34,169 nucleotides of DNA from the NCBI GenBank assembly GCA_020052645.1, contig JAGVOQ010000027.1, positions 1-34,169 of the forward strand. Reading direction: 5' to 3'. Below, piece by piece: positions 1-8,186 of this stretch (positions within the stretch are counted from its first letter, which is position 1; every line of letters starts with the position of its first letter). Below the pieces are notes generated by a model. The model did no database searches. It worked only from the letters and a program-made list of their open reading frames with translations, and was not told the origin of the DNA. The position numbers and the translations under genes are program-made. Source of the stretch: Candidatus Omnitrophota bacterium. Lineage in GTDB: Bacteria > Omnitrophota > Gorgyraeia > Velamenicoccales > Velamenicoccaceae.

Positions 1-2
1 AA

Positions 3-545
3 CATAATCCTGAAGTCGCACTCAACAAGGAAAATAGTCAGTCAGCCGCTAAACTTGGATGGGAGTATTTAGATAGGGGAGATTTAAATACTGCGATGAA
101 AAGGTTTAATCAGGCCTGGATGTTTGATCGTGATAACGTTGAAGCGTTATGGGGTTTCGGAATCATAATGGGTCAAAGAGCTTCTAGCGAAGATACTGAA
201 CAGAACTTGCAAGCATCTATAAAATATTTGGATTTAGCTAATTCAAAGGCAAACAATAATTATCGCATTAGGGTCGATCTGGCATATTCTTACACAATTT
301 TTGGAGACTATTTAAAGAGTAACGGAAAATTTCCTGAAGCCAGTAAAAATTTTCAACAAGCTAGAAAGCTATTTGAACAGGCTGAAAGTATTGAATCAAG
401 GTATCCTTTGTTGCATTCTAATTGGTCTATTCTAGAGTTTTATGAAGGCAATTACCTAATGGCTAAAACACGCTTAGATAAAGCTAAGAGTCTTGGATTT
501 AAACCGGATCCAGGATATGAGAAAGAATTACAAAGCAAGCTTTAA
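3..545 (+). CDS. TPR-repeat protein, C-terminal part (5' end outside window)
   Basis: The frame is open from base 3 with no stop before TAA at 543-545, so the gene begins upstream of the window; the ATG at 96 is probably internal. About 180 residues are visible. They read as helical pairs typical of tetratricopeptide repeats: AAKLGWEYLDRGDLNTAMKR, then a helix ending in a W/F/G pattern, then FPEASKNFQQARKLFEQAE and a final YEGNYLMAKTRLDKAKSLG. TPR proteins are scaffolds for protein-protein contact, so no enzymatic role can be read. A signal peptide or other domain could lie upstream. TPR fold is fairly sure; function unknown. Confidence 0.75.
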   Translation, partial: HNPEVALNKENSQSAAKLGWEYLDRGDLNTAMKRFNQAWMFDRDNVEALWGFGIIMGQRASSEDTEQNLQASIKYLDLANSKANNNYRIRVDLAYSYTIFGDYLKSNGKFPEASKNFQQARKLFEQAESIESRYPLLHSNWSILEFYEGNYLMAKTRLDKAKSLGFKPDPGYEKELQSKL

Positions 546-562
546 TTTATTCTTACCACTCT

Positions 563-584
563 AGTAATTCAATGAGGAATTACT
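563..584 (+). terminator. Hairpin downstream of TPR gene, possible weak terminator
   Basis: AGTAATTC and GAATTACT form a perfect 8-bp stem around a 6-base loop, 18 bases after the TPR stop. The following bases are CCTCTAAAG, so there is no U-tract. It may be a weak terminator or an mRNA 3' end hairpin. Confidence 0.35.
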
Positions 585-694
585 CCTCTAAAGTTGCAGT
601 ATTAGGCATGTATTAAGGTAATTCCTATATATAAGCGTTATTTTGGAAAAGAGAGGTTTCCCCTTTAGCTCATACGGGTGGGCCCTGAGATAGT

Positions 695-800
695 CCTGAA
701 GCGTGATGAAAAAGAACGCTTCAGGCGACGTGAAGGACCTTTTGTAGAATATTACAATAGAGAATAATCATTCATTAACCGAGTGCCTTGAGAGAGGCAC
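695..800 (+). promoter_or_regulatory. Hairpin-rich leader before the zinc-ribbon gene
   Basis: Two perfect stems are visible in the 274-base gap before the gene at 820. The first is CCTGAAGCGT (695-704) with ACGCTTCAGG (716-725). The second is GTGCCT (783-788) with AGGCAC (795-800), only 6 bases before the Shine-Dalgarno AGAGGAG. Between them GTCCT (694-698) could alternatively pair with AGGAC (734-738), which would break the first stem. I do not recognise a known riboswitch. A structured 5' UTR or a small RNA gene is possible. Confidence 0.3.
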
Positions 801-819
801 CAAAAACAGAGGAGTTGAT

Positions 820-987
820 ATGAGTTTTCAAAGTGGATCAGGTGGATACGATAGGCGTCCAAGGGAGATGCACAAAGCGGTCTGCGCGGAATGCAAAAAA
901 GAGTGTGAAGTCCCTTTTAAGCCTAGCGGCGACCGTCCCATTTTCTGCAAAGAGTGCTACTCAAAGAAAAAAGATAGCGGCCGATAA
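820..987 (+). CDS. Small CxxC-x17-CxxC zinc-ribbon protein
   Basis: A 55-residue protein starting at ATG 820 with a good ribosome binding site (AGAGGAG, 5 bases upstream). Residues 1-16 are Gly/Ser/Arg-rich and look disordered. Residues 18-47 hold Cys22-x2-Cys25, then exactly 17 residues, then Cys43-x2-Cys46, with PFKPSGDRPIFC between. This is the pattern of a small zinc-binding family common in uncultured bacterial lineages and usually annotated as CxxC-x17-CxxC domain; its role is unknown, with nucleic-acid or protein binding suspected. The tail is Lys-rich (KKKDSGR). It is too short for common ORF cutoffs, and the longer reading frame at 833-1024 is its shadow. An entericidin-like gene follows after 39 bases. 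Confidence 0.85.
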   Translation: MSFQSGSGGYDRRPREMHKAVCAECKKECEVPFKPSGDRPIFCKECYSKKKDSGR

Positions 988-1026
988 ACAGAGAAAAAAT
1001 GTAACCAAATGGGAAGAGCGATAATT

Positions 1027-1167
1027 ATGAAAAATAATTATTTATTGATTATTTTAGCTTTTATTTTTGCGGTCTCGGTTTTAGGCTGTAATACTCTTAA
1101 AGGCGCAGGGAAAGATGTTGAGGACGCAGGTAAAAGTATTCAAAAAATCGCTGATATGAATAATTAG
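1027..1167 (+). CDS. Entericidin-like small lipoprotein
   Basis: A 46-residue protein. Residues 1-20 form a lipoprotein signal peptide (KNNYLLIILAFIFAVSVLG) ending in the lipobox V-L-G-Cys21. The mature part, NTLKGAGKDVEDAGKSIQK, matches the short amphipathic repeat of the entericidin A/B family (GxGKDxExxGxxI). Family members are tiny membrane lipoproteins; in enterobacteria they form an antidote/toxin pair linked to stationary-phase lysis, but in other phyla the role is unproven. A GGAAGAG about 9 bases upstream may serve as ribosome binding site. The gene is followed by a clear terminator at 1288-1325. Confidence 0.75.
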   Translation: MKNNYLLIILAFIFAVSVLGCNTLKGAGKDVEDAGKSIQKIADMNN

Positions 1168-1287
1168 GAGGGGAAGCTACGATACAAATTTGTTTCAAAA
1201 ATTAAAATATTGGTTTAGCAGAGGTTTTCCTTCACCTCATGAGAGAGACCTTAGTAATATCCTTCTTGTTAAATAAAGTTAGAGGTT

Positions 1288-1325
1288 AAAGGCCATGACT
1301 GATTAATCCAATCATGGCCTTTTTT
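1288..1325 (+). terminator. Rho-independent terminator
   Basis: AAGGCCATGA pairs with TCATGGCCTT across a 13-base loop, followed directly by a T-run. It closes the zinc-ribbon/entericidin unit. A very similar hairpin sequence recurs at 17535-17569 and, diverged, at 24046-24083. Confidence 0.85.
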
Positions 1326-1381
1326 GCCGTAGTGGCTTGCCTAAATAGGTGGACATCTATGCTGTTTTCTGCGGCAAAAGT

Positions 1382-1500
1382 GGCATACACCTCACCCAGC
1401 TAGGATGGGTGAGTGTACGCTTTCTGCGCTACACCTCTCCTAGTTAGGATGGGTGAGTGTACGCTTTCTGCGCTACACCTCTCCTAGTTAGGATGGGCGA
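1382..1500. repeat. 44-bp tandem repeat, about 2.7 copies
   Basis: Copies begin at 1413 and 1457 (period exactly 44), nearly identical, with a diverged partial copy at 1382-1412 and a truncated start at 1501. Each unit contains an imperfect palindrome, CACC-TC-TCCTA against TAGGA-TG-GGTG, so each can fold into a hairpin. No gene is convincing here; a reading frame at 1457-1657 only translates the repeats. Confidence 0.85.
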
Positions 1501-1526
1501 GTGTATGTCTTTCAGCGTCAAAGAGT

Positions 1527-1616
1527 TAGTCCACAAGGGACAGACCTCCGCATTCCATATAGCGGAAGGTCTAGTCCAGGAAGGACAGACCTCCGCATTC
1601 CATATAGCGGAGGGTC
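1527..1616. repeat. 45-bp tandem duplication with internal hairpin
   Basis: Units 1527-1571 and 1572-1616 differ at only a few bases. Each holds GACCTCCGC facing GCGGAAGGTC or GCGGAGGGTC, forming a hairpin with a loop of about 10 bases. It directly follows the unrelated 44-bp repeat block. There are no unique spacers, so it is not a CRISPR array. Confidence 0.85.
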
Positions 1617-1646
1617 TTGGGCGATATTTTTTTGAATTTTTTATAT

Positions 1647-1675
1647 TTTATTTTTGATTTTTCTAGGAGTATAAT
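1647..1675 (+). promoter_or_regulatory. Candidate promoter for the glycosyltransferase cluster
   Basis: A perfect -10 TATAAT lies at 1670-1675, with a weak -35 TTTATT at 1647-1652 (spacing 17). The same bases could instead be read as AGGAG plus ATG of a 35-codon ORF (1674-1781) that overlaps the next gene as ATGA. I favour the promoter reading. Confidence 0.4.
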
Positions 1676-1777
1676 GAAAACAGTTATTTTAAAACTAGCT
1701 TTATCACAATGTCTTGAAGCCGAAAATATCCAGTTTTGCACCCTCGACCCCCTAAGTAAAATAAAGGAATTTAAAAG

Positions 1778-3421
1778 ATGATCAGTTTTTTAAAGTATAA
1801 AAAATATTTGTTGATTGTTATGTTTATGATATTTTTTATTCTTCGATTGCACGATTTAGGTAAAAGAGATTATTGGCATGATGAGATTATGACAATAAAA
1901 TATTCTATTCCTAATTATTCGCAAAATTTTATACTTACGCCCTTCTCGGATAGACATCCCCCGCTTTATTATTTATTGATGAGAGGATGGGGGAGAATTG
2001 CCGGATATTCCGAAGCGTCTTTTAGGTTCGTATCAGTTTTTTTCAGTATTTTAGCAATAATCTATCTTTGGAGATTAGGCATTATTTTGATCGGCCTTGA
2101 AGGCGCCCTTTGCGCTTGTTTGTTTATGGGGTTCTCAGCATTCCAGATATGGTACGCGCAGGAAGCACGCATGTTCGCTTTGGCCTTGTTTATCTCTGTT
2201 TTTCATACGTATTATTTTATAAAGGCATTAAAATTTGGCCGTAGGCTTGATTGGGTCCTCTATGGCCTTGGGTTAGGTTGTGGGCTCGGTATCAGTTATT
2301 ACACGTTGATTTTACTGTTAATGCAGTGGCTTTTGGTTGCTTTTGTTTTTAAGAACAAGTTCCGCGTGTACTTGATAAATCTTTTTATTGTCTGTGGGCT
2401 GGCGAGTATTTTTTTTGGGCCATTGTTTGTTGCTCAGATAAAAGATTTTCTCGATTTTTTCTGGCTGCGTGAACCAAGGAACGTGGGCGTTATTTTACGG
2501 ACAATAGAGATTTTTTTCTTAGGTTATTCCGGAGATAAAAGGCTGTATTTTGCCCTGGATGTTATGCTCGTTGTCATAGCAGCCGGGAGTTTTTTCTTGA
2601 AAAAGGATATAAAAATAAAATTTTGTGCTTTTTTTTATGCGCTGTTTCCGCTCATTTTTATTTATTTGTTATCTATCCTGGTTATTCCGTTTTACTTAGA
2701 CCGGAACTTGATCATTTTTAGTTTTTTAACATATTTATATGCGGCTTATCTGATCTCAAGCTTCAATAGGAAGTTCGTAAAAATAGCCGCGTGCGCCGGG
2801 ATATGTCTTTTTCAGTTGATGTCAGTGGGTCATTATTTCAATTATAAATTAGATGACGCGCATATGTATCCTGGCGTTCATGGGAAGATGCCGGTTAAGA
2901 ATGTCGCTCTATTTTTAATAGAGAAAATGCCGGAAAATGCCATCCTGGGAGTCGCGAATCAGGGGTTTCGCGAAACACTGCGTTTTTATTTAAAATCTAG
3001 CCTGACTGATGAAGAATATCAAAAAATTCGTTTTAACTATTTTTATGTTCCAGGTAAGGATCGCCTTGCAGATAGGTATATTCCGGGAATCAATCTTAAG
3101 AGTGATGAAATTAAGAAGTATCGCGGGTCTGAGCTGTGGTTTGTTTTTACATCCTGGCATCGAAAGGGTAATTTTGATCCGAATGATTACGCCGTTAAGA
3201 AGTATATGGATAAAAATGCCGAAATTATCTTTAGAAAATGGATAGACGGGGTTTTAATTGTTCGCTATGTTAATTTGAAAGATTCGAAAGATGTTGTTTC
3301 AGACATGGGTCAACAAAGGGTTCTCTTGGAATCAACCAAGCTTAAAAATCGAATAAAATCGCCGGTTATGATAAAACCTTATAGAGAAAAACAACGACCA
3401 TGGCTAAGAAGACAAAAATAG
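1778..3421 (+). CDS. GT-C fold membrane glycosyltransferase (ArnT/PMT-like)
   Basis: A 547-residue polytopic inner-membrane protein with many hydrophobic segments between residues 10 and 350, then a soluble C-terminal part. The first periplasmic loop carries RDYWHDE (residues 30-36), the acidic Asp/Glu motif expected of GT-C enzymes that use polyprenyl-phosphate sugars. SDRHPPLYYLLMRGW follows at about 58-72, a hallmark of the PMT/ArnT/GT39-83 group. The family moves a sugar from a lipid-phosphate donor to protein, lipid A or glycan on the outer face of the inner membrane; the acceptor here cannot be told. The start ATG has AAAGGAA upstream. The 3' end overlaps the next gene by 22 bp, implying coupled translation. 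Confidence 0.85.
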   Translation: MISFLKYKKYLLIVMFMIFFILRLHDLGKRDYWHDEIMTIKYSIPNYSQNFILTPFSDRHPPLYYLLMRGWGRIAGYSEASFRFVSVFFSILAIIYLWRLGIILIGLEGALCACLFMGFSAFQIWYAQEARMFALALFISVFHTYYFIKALKFGRRLDWVLYGLGLGCGLGISYYTLILLLMQWLLVAFVFKNKFRVYLINLFIVCGLASIFFGPLFVAQIKDFLDFFWLREPRNVGVILRTIEIFFLGYSGDKRLYFALDVMLVVIAAGSFFLKKDIKIKFCAFFYALFPLIFIYLLSILVIPFYLDRNLIIFSFLTYLYAAYLISSFNRKFVKIAACAGICLFQLMSVGHYFNYKLDDAHMYPGVHGKMPVKNVALFLIEKMPENAILGVANQGFRETLRFYLKSSLTDEEYQKIRFNYFYVPGKDRLADRYIPGINLKSDEIKKYRGSELWFVFTSWHRKGNFDPNDYAVKKYMDKNAEIIFRKWIDGVLIVRYVNLKDSKDVVSDMGQQRVLLESTKLKNRIKSPVMIKPYREKQRPWLRRQK

Positions 3422-4563
3422 TGCTAGTGGTTCATACGGCGTATCCCAACAGTATCGGCGGGAGAGAGAAGCACGTTCATAACTTCGCTACTTGTTTATC
3501 CAGAAGTGATCGCGTTGAAGTTGTTGTTGTCGCTGGCGGGAAAGTCAACAAAGAAGCCTGCAGCTTTATTAATGGTTATAAATTAATTCTATTGCCAATG
3601 TTGTCGATTAAAGTTTCGCGCAATCCGCTTCAAATTTATCGAATAATACCGAGACTTTATGCGGTCTTAAAAAGAGAAGAAGCGGACATATGCCATGCTT
3701 TCGAATATGGCTCTTTTACGACTGATATCACGGCATTGTACGCCAAGCGGATGAAGAAGCTTTTTTATCTGACCGTTTATGGATATCAGTTTAGGAGCCA
3801 GGCATTGAAACTATGCAAATGCTTTTATGATCTTATGGTTGGCAGGAGTTTATTGAATTATGCAGTAAATGTATTTTGCTGTTCACAGGCTCAGAAAGAT
3901 GAGTTAAGGAAGCTTGTAAAAAATCATCAAAAAATAATTATTCAACCCAATTGTATTTTAATAGATGAGAATGATCCTGTTTTTGAGAAAGTTGAAAATA
4001 TTCGCCAGACATATAATCTTGAAAATAAAATGGTTATTTTATCGATTGTGCGTATTTTGCCGCGCAAAGGATTGTGTTATTTAATAGAGGCGGTGAGGAT
4101 CGTTGTGTATGAGAAAAAGTTTTTGAATTGCTTGCTCTTAATTGTTGGGCCGGATTGTGGTGAACGACAAAGATTGGTGTCCTTAGTAAAAAAATATAAA
4201 TTAGAGCAAAATGTCCGTTTTGTCGGTACTGTTCCCTACGAAGAAGTCAAAAATTATATTGAGGCTTGCGATATTTTTGTTCTTCCGTCCCTTTATGAAG
4301 GGTTGCCACTTGCTTTGCTGGAAGCAATGTTGATGAAAAAAGCAGTTATTTTTTCAAGAATCTCATGCGCGGAGCAAGTGGTCAGGGATGATTATAACGG
4401 TTATTTGGTTGAACCCAGGGATAGTATTGGATTAGCAAATAAATTGCTCGATTTATTCAGGGATGAAAGTAAGCGCCATGTTTTTGGCTTAAGAGCCTCT
4501 GAAACTGCAAAAACATTTGATGTTAGAATTGAAGTCGAGAAAATGTTAGGTCATTATAATTAA
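3400..4563 (+). CDS. Glycosyltransferase family 4 (GT-B fold)
   Basis: A 387-residue cytoplasmic GT-B enzyme. The N-terminal Rossmann half has the loop SIGGREKHVHNFA (residues 18-30). The C-terminal half has RILPRKG (218-224), with the Arg and Lys expected to bind the donor diphosphate. It also has the EX7E motif of retaining GT4 enzymes, Glu300 and Glu308 in YEGLPLALLEAM. The likely reaction is transfer of a sugar from a nucleotide-sugar onto a lipid-linked glycan. It overlaps the upstream GT-C gene by 22 bp, so the two are one unit, probably for a surface polysaccharide or glycolipid. The sugar and linkage cannot be inferred. Confidence 0.9.
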   Translation: MAKKTKIVLVVHTAYPNSIGGREKHVHNFATCLSRSDRVEVVVVAGGKVNKEACSFINGYKLILLPMLSIKVSRNPLQIYRIIPRLYAVLKREEADICHAFEYGSFTTDITALYAKRMKKLFYLTVYGYQFRSQALKLCKCFYDLMVGRSLLNYAVNVFCCSQAQKDELRKLVKNHQKIIIQPNCILIDENDPVFEKVENIRQTYNLENKMVILSIVRILPRKGLCYLIEAVRIVVYEKKFLNCLLLIVGPDCGERQRLVSLVKKYKLEQNVRFVGTVPYEEVKNYIEACDIFVLPSLYEGLPLALLEAMLMKKAVIFSRISCAEQVVRDDYNGYLVEPRDSIGLANKLLDLFRDESKRHVFGLRASETAKTFDVRIEVEKMLGHYN

Positions 4564-4670
4564 ATACATAGAAGTTGGTGGTGGTGTTCTTTGAAAAAAT
4601 TGTTTAGGCTCTGGCTCCGATCAAAGGAGTGCTTCGCAACGCACAAAATTCAGCTAAAAATGCACAATGG

Positions 4671-4704
4671 TTCGACATCGCTCACCATCCTGAGCAAAGT
4701 CGAA
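4671..4704. repeat. Nested palindrome in the 304-base gap 4564-4867
   Basis: TTCGAC (4671) pairs with GTCGAA (4699-4704), and inside it CTCA (4681) pairs with TGAG (4691-4694). Read as protein it gives HHPEQSRRTRP, resembling the dispersed intergenic palindrome often mis-annotated as HPEPVEG peptides in many genomes. The reading frame 4629-4862 across it is not a convincing gene. I see no terminator or promoter of note in the rest of this gap. Confidence 0.65.
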
Positions 4705-4867
4705 GGACGCGCCCTGGAATGATCATTAGCGGAAATGGCTTGAAACAGTGCATTTTTGCGCTCTATGCGCCGCCGAATTTTATGCTCTCCTTTGAAGTCG
4801 CCTCGCCTCAATCAATTTTTTCTTTTAAGAAGCCACCGACAAAGTCAATGGTGATTCACTAAAGTTT

Positions 4868-5686
4868 ATGAGAAAAACAAATTTTTCTTGGGATTTAATA
4901 TCAAGGTGCAATGTTTTGGAAGAACACATCAATGAAGTATTGGGGGCATATAAATCGAAAGAATTTATTTCTCTATTGGGGGAATGGGGTATAGAGCTAA
5001 ATCAGGATTTTAAAATTCTAAAAACAGATTTACGCGAAGAGGCTTACGGTCAAGATCAGATTCTTTATGCTATCGATACTCCCAAAAATAATTTATTGCA
5101 TATTTTCGGCATTGATATATCTAAAGTAACTGTGCAGCATGCTGATTTTCGACAGCGCGACCTAGGATATTCTCATGTGTATATAACAGCTGATGTCAGA
5201 GTCCTGCCGTTTAAAGAGAACTCCTTCGATTTGATTCTTTCCAGCTCAACTCTTGATCATTTTGAGAATAAGGAAGATTTTTTAGCTGCCATTAAAGAAA
5301 TGGCTCGCGTATTACGCCCTAATGGAAATATCGTAATGACACTAAACAATCGCTTAAATTTGAATATCACTTTACTATTTTTGTTAGAAAGGGCGCTGAA
5401 TCTAAAGAAATATCCAGTTCAGTTTTATTTAAAAAATGAGATAAAATATGCATGCGGGCAAGCGGATCTTTATGTTTTAGAAGAGGAGTATATTGTCCAT
5501 ATTGTTTCGCCGATTAATTCAGTTTTATTGATTGTTGAGAAAATATTTGGTAGAAGAACAGCGGATTATTGTGCTAATTTTTTTGTAAAAATCGCAGATT
5601 GGCTTTCGAAAATAAAATTAACCCGTAAATACACGGCTTGGTTTATTGCCGTGAAATGTAGTAAAAAAAACGTTCAAAATGTTTAA
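4868..5686 (+). CDS. Class I SAM-dependent methyltransferase
   Basis: A 272-residue soluble protein. The region DVRVLPFKENSFDLILSSST (residues 109-128) followed by LDHF is the motif II-III stretch of Methyltransf_11-type enzymes, and IKEMARVLRPNGNIVMTLNN the strand 5 region. The usual glycine-rich motif I is replaced by a sequence around HIFGIDIS (79-85), so SAM binding is inferred rather than seen in full. The start is the first ATG after a stop, with only a weak ribosome binding site. It overlaps the downstream radical SAM gene by 8 bp. Such enzymes in sugar or lipid clusters methylate glycans, quinones or lipids; the substrate is unknown. Confidence 0.75.
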   Translation: MRKTNFSWDLISRCNVLEEHINEVLGAYKSKEFISLLGEWGIELNQDFKILKTDLREEAYGQDQILYAIDTPKNNLLHIFGIDISKVTVQHADFRQRDLGYSHVYITADVRVLPFKENSFDLILSSSTLDHFENKEDFLAAIKEMARVLRPNGNIVMTLNNRLNLNITLLFLLERALNLKKYPVQFYLKNEIKYACGQADLYVLEEEYIVHIVSPINSVLLIVEKIFGRRTADYCANFFVKIADWLSKIKLTRKYTAWFIAVKCSKKNVQNV

Positions 5687-6713
5687 ATTTTTAAAGACAA
5701 AAAAATACAGCTTTAGATTATTTTTGCATTCTTTTACATTAAAGGCAAAAATAATAATTCTGTTTAATAAATATATTCGCACTTTTTTTTGTAGAAATAA
5801 TGTTCAATCTTTAGAAATCGGATTAACTTATGATTGTCAATTAGAGTGCGCGCATTGTGGTGTTTATGGCCAAAAAAAATGTGATAAAGATGAGTTGAGT
5901 GATGAGAAGCTCGTTGAATTTATTAATTGCGTCCATTCGATGGGGGCATACTTCATTGTTTTTGGAGGTGGTGAACCGCTTATGCGGAAAAGCTTGGTAA
6001 AATTGGTAGCGCATTGCACGCAGAATAATATTATTACGGCGATAAGCACAAATGGTTTGCTGCTTCATGATGAAATGATAGGCCTTCTTAAGAAGGCGGG
6101 TGTTTCTTTTCTTAATGTTAGCCTGGACAGTTCGTTTGCAGAAAGACATGATGAATCGAGAAAGATGGAGGGGTGCTTTAATGATGTTACTCAGAATATT
6201 AAAAAATGTATAAAAAAAGGCGTTTTAGTCGTTATATCAACAGTTGCGACTAAAGAAAATATTAAAAATGGCGATTTGGAGAATTTGATTAAGTATTCAA
6301 AATCAATAGGAGCCAATGGTGTTAGGATTTTAATTGCAGTGCAAAGCGGTAGGTGGCTTGGATGTCAGAAATTAATGCTTACAGAAGAAGAAAAGGAAAA
6401 GGTAAGAAAATTGTTAGATCCTGTCTTTGTCTATGTTGAAGGAATGAGGAATTCATTTACGGAATGCCCCGCAGTTACAAAAAAGCTGATTTATTTGTCT
6501 CCTTATGGTGATGTTCAGCCATGTAGTTTTGTTCCTGTCAGTTTTGGAAATATTTGCGAAACAAGCTTTATGGATATTCGTGAGTATATGGATAGGCACC
6601 CATTCTATAAACTTTATAGCGGCAATGATTGTATTGTGCGAGAAAAAGAATTTCATGATAAGTATTCAGAAAGGATTAATAACAGTTCAGCGGCATTGCC
6701 GGTTAAGATATGA
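5679..6713 (+). CDS. Radical SAM protein with SPASM-like C-terminus
   Basis: A 344-residue protein. The radical SAM cluster motif is complete: Cys53-x3-Cys57-x2-Cys60 in YDCQLECAHCG. FGGGEPL (95-101) supplies the SAM-binding GGE motif and AISTNGLLL the next strand. In the C-terminal part CPAVTKKLIYLSPYGDVQPC resembles a SPASM/Twitch auxiliary cluster region, followed by a typical FGNICETSFMDI. Family members modify peptides, sugars or lipids by radical chemistry. It overlaps both neighbours (8 bp and 4 bp), placing it firmly in the methyltransferase/B12 radical SAM unit. Substrate unknown. Confidence 0.88.
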   Translation: MFKFLKTKKYSFRLFLHSFTLKAKIIILFNKYIRTFFCRNNVQSLEIGLTYDCQLECAHCGVYGQKKCDKDELSDEKLVEFINCVHSMGAYFIVFGGGEPLMRKSLVKLVAHCTQNNIITAISTNGLLLHDEMIGLLKKAGVSFLNVSLDSSFAERHDESRKMEGCFNDVTQNIKKCIKKGVLVVISTVATKENIKNGDLENLIKYSKSIGANGVRILIAVQSGRWLGCQKLMLTEEEKEKVRKLLDPVFVYVEGMRNSFTECPAVTKKLIYLSPYGDVQPCSFVPVSFGNICETSFMDIREYMDRHPFYKLYSGNDCIVREKEFHDKYSERINNSSAALPVKI

Positions 6714-8128
6714 ATATTGTCTTCGCTATAAAAAATTTACATGTTGATCGGTTGGGCGTAATGCTCTTGTCCAGCATTCTTAAAAAAGCTGGGCATAGCG
6801 TTATTGCTATCGAAGCCAACAGAAAAAGTATATCGTGGCATTTTAAAAAAAAATGTTTTGATATTATTGCTTACAGCGTCCCTACGATCGAAAGTCGGTA
6901 TTATATGGATTTAAATGAATTCGTTAAATCCCGATATGATGTTTTTTCTGTTTTTGGAGGCGCGCACCCTACCTTTGCCCCTGAGATAATAAATGATGAT
7001 TATATTGACTGTGTTTGTAGGGGAGAAGCTGAGGGAGCATTTTTGGAGCTGGTGAATGCTTTAGAAAAAAAAAGAGATATTACAAAAATAAAAAATTTAT
7101 GGGTTAAAAAAGATAATGTGATTTATGGAAATGATGTCCGCCCTTTGCTTGAGAATCTGGATTGTTTGCCTTTTCCTGACAGAGAATTATTTGCAAACAG
7201 CGAGAGTTATGCGAGCGGTAAGTTGCATGTTTTGACAGGCCGCGGTTGCCCTTATGAATGTTCTTACTGTTGTCATGCGGCATTGTTAAAGATATATGGT
7301 CATTCGGCAAAAAGAATCCTCCGGCGATCCGTTGATAATGTTTTAAGGGAAATTTTAGAAATCAGGAATAAAACAAAAATTAATTTTGTAATGTTTGAAG
7401 ATGATCTGTTTTTAACTTCGGATGCCTGGTTGAATGAATTTTGCGATAAGTATAAGACGCAAATTTCACTACCATTTTTTTGTTATGTCAGGGCTGACTT
7501 GATCAATAAGAGAGTCGTCGACCAATTAAAAGAAGCTGGATGCGTGACTGTTTCTTTAGGGCTTGAAATTGAAAACGAGGAATTAAGAAAAACGATCCTT
7601 AACCGTGAAATGTCAAATAAGGCTATTATGGATGCATGTAAAATGATAAAAGAAGCAGGCATTCGCCTTGAAATAATGAATATTGTTGGAATTCCTGAGA
7701 CGGCGGTTCAGGATGATTTTAAAACTCTGAAATTTAATATTGAATGCAGGCCGGATTATGCGGCTGTTAAATTACTCGCGCCTTATCCGGGCACAAAGAT
7801 ACATGAACAAGCTTTACGAAAAGGTCAGATTTCAGCGCAAAATCTTGATTACAGTAATTGGAGGACGTTGAATCACTATAAGGATAAAAGAGATAAGCGT
7901 GCTGTTGAAAACTTCCGATTGCTTTTTCCGGTTTGTGTCGAATGGCCATGGCTTTTTTTATTGGTTAAGAAAATTATCAGTTTGCCTTTAGGCTTGTTTT
8001 TCAAGATTGTCTATCTTGTTTGGGAAGGGCATGCAGCTTATTTTAGGCTTTATCCAACAGGACTAAAAGGTGCATGGCGAGGTTTCATGAAATATGGTAT
8101 TAGTTTTAAAAATTTACAAAGATCTTAA
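6710..8128 (+). CDS. B12-binding-domain radical SAM protein
   Basis: A 472-residue protein. Residues 1-120 form a Rossmann-like cobalamin-binding type domain (DRLGVMLLSSILKKAGHSVI, then FGGAHPTFAPE at 82-92) without the DxHxxG cobalamin-ligand motif, as is common in this group. The radical SAM motif is Cys180-x3-Cys184-x2-Cys187 in TGRGCPYECSYCC. The order B12-domain then radical SAM matches BchE/HpnJ-type methylases and oxidoreductases, which act on lipids, porphyrins or natural products. The ATGA overlap with the previous gene implies translational coupling. Basic/aromatic C-terminal residues suggest membrane association. Exact reaction unknown. Confidence 0.88.
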   Translation: MNIVFAIKNLHVDRLGVMLLSSILKKAGHSVIAIEANRKSISWHFKKKCFDIIAYSVPTIESRYYMDLNEFVKSRYDVFSVFGGAHPTFAPEIINDDYIDCVCRGEAEGAFLELVNALEKKRDITKIKNLWVKKDNVIYGNDVRPLLENLDCLPFPDRELFANSESYASGKLHVLTGRGCPYECSYCCHAALLKIYGHSAKRILRRSVDNVLREILEIRNKTKINFVMFEDDLFLTSDAWLNEFCDKYKTQISLPFFCYVRADLINKRVVDQLKEAGCVTVSLGLEIENEELRKTILNREMSNKAIMDACKMIKEAGIRLEIMNIVGIPETAVQDDFKTLKFNIECRPDYAAVKLLAPYPGTKIHEQALRKGQISAQNLDYSNWRTLNHYKDKRDKRAVENFRLLFPVCVEWPWLFLLVKKIISLPLGLFFKIVYLVWEGHAAYFRLYPTGLKGAWRGFMKYGISFKNLQRS

Positions 8129-8186
8129 AAACGAAAATCCGTTTATGAAAAAAAGTTTCTAACACATTTAGAAATTTTTCTTTCCA

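Noticed and set aside
661-700. tRNA-like stretch with TTTAGCTCA
   Set aside because: It resembles a D-arm only; no T-arm, anticodon stem or matching acceptor stem could be found.
833-1024. 63-residue reading frame
   Set aside because: It is a shifted frame over the real zinc-ribbon gene 820-987, which has the ribosome binding site and the CxxC pattern.
1382-1616. Possible CRISPR array
   Set aside because: Units are contiguous tandem copies without unique spacers, and there are no cas genes.
1457-1657. 66-residue reading frame
   Set aside because: It only translates the 44- and 45-bp tandem repeats; no ribosome binding site or family likeness.
1674-1781. 35-codon leader ORF with AGGAG and ATGA overlap to the GT-C gene
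   Set aside because: Its ATG lies within a perfect TATAAT, which is better read as a promoter -10; the peptide resembles nothing known.
4629-4862. 77-residue reading frame
   Set aside because: It crosses the nested palindrome and gives an HHPEQSRR-type peptide known as a translation artefact of dispersed intergenic repeats.
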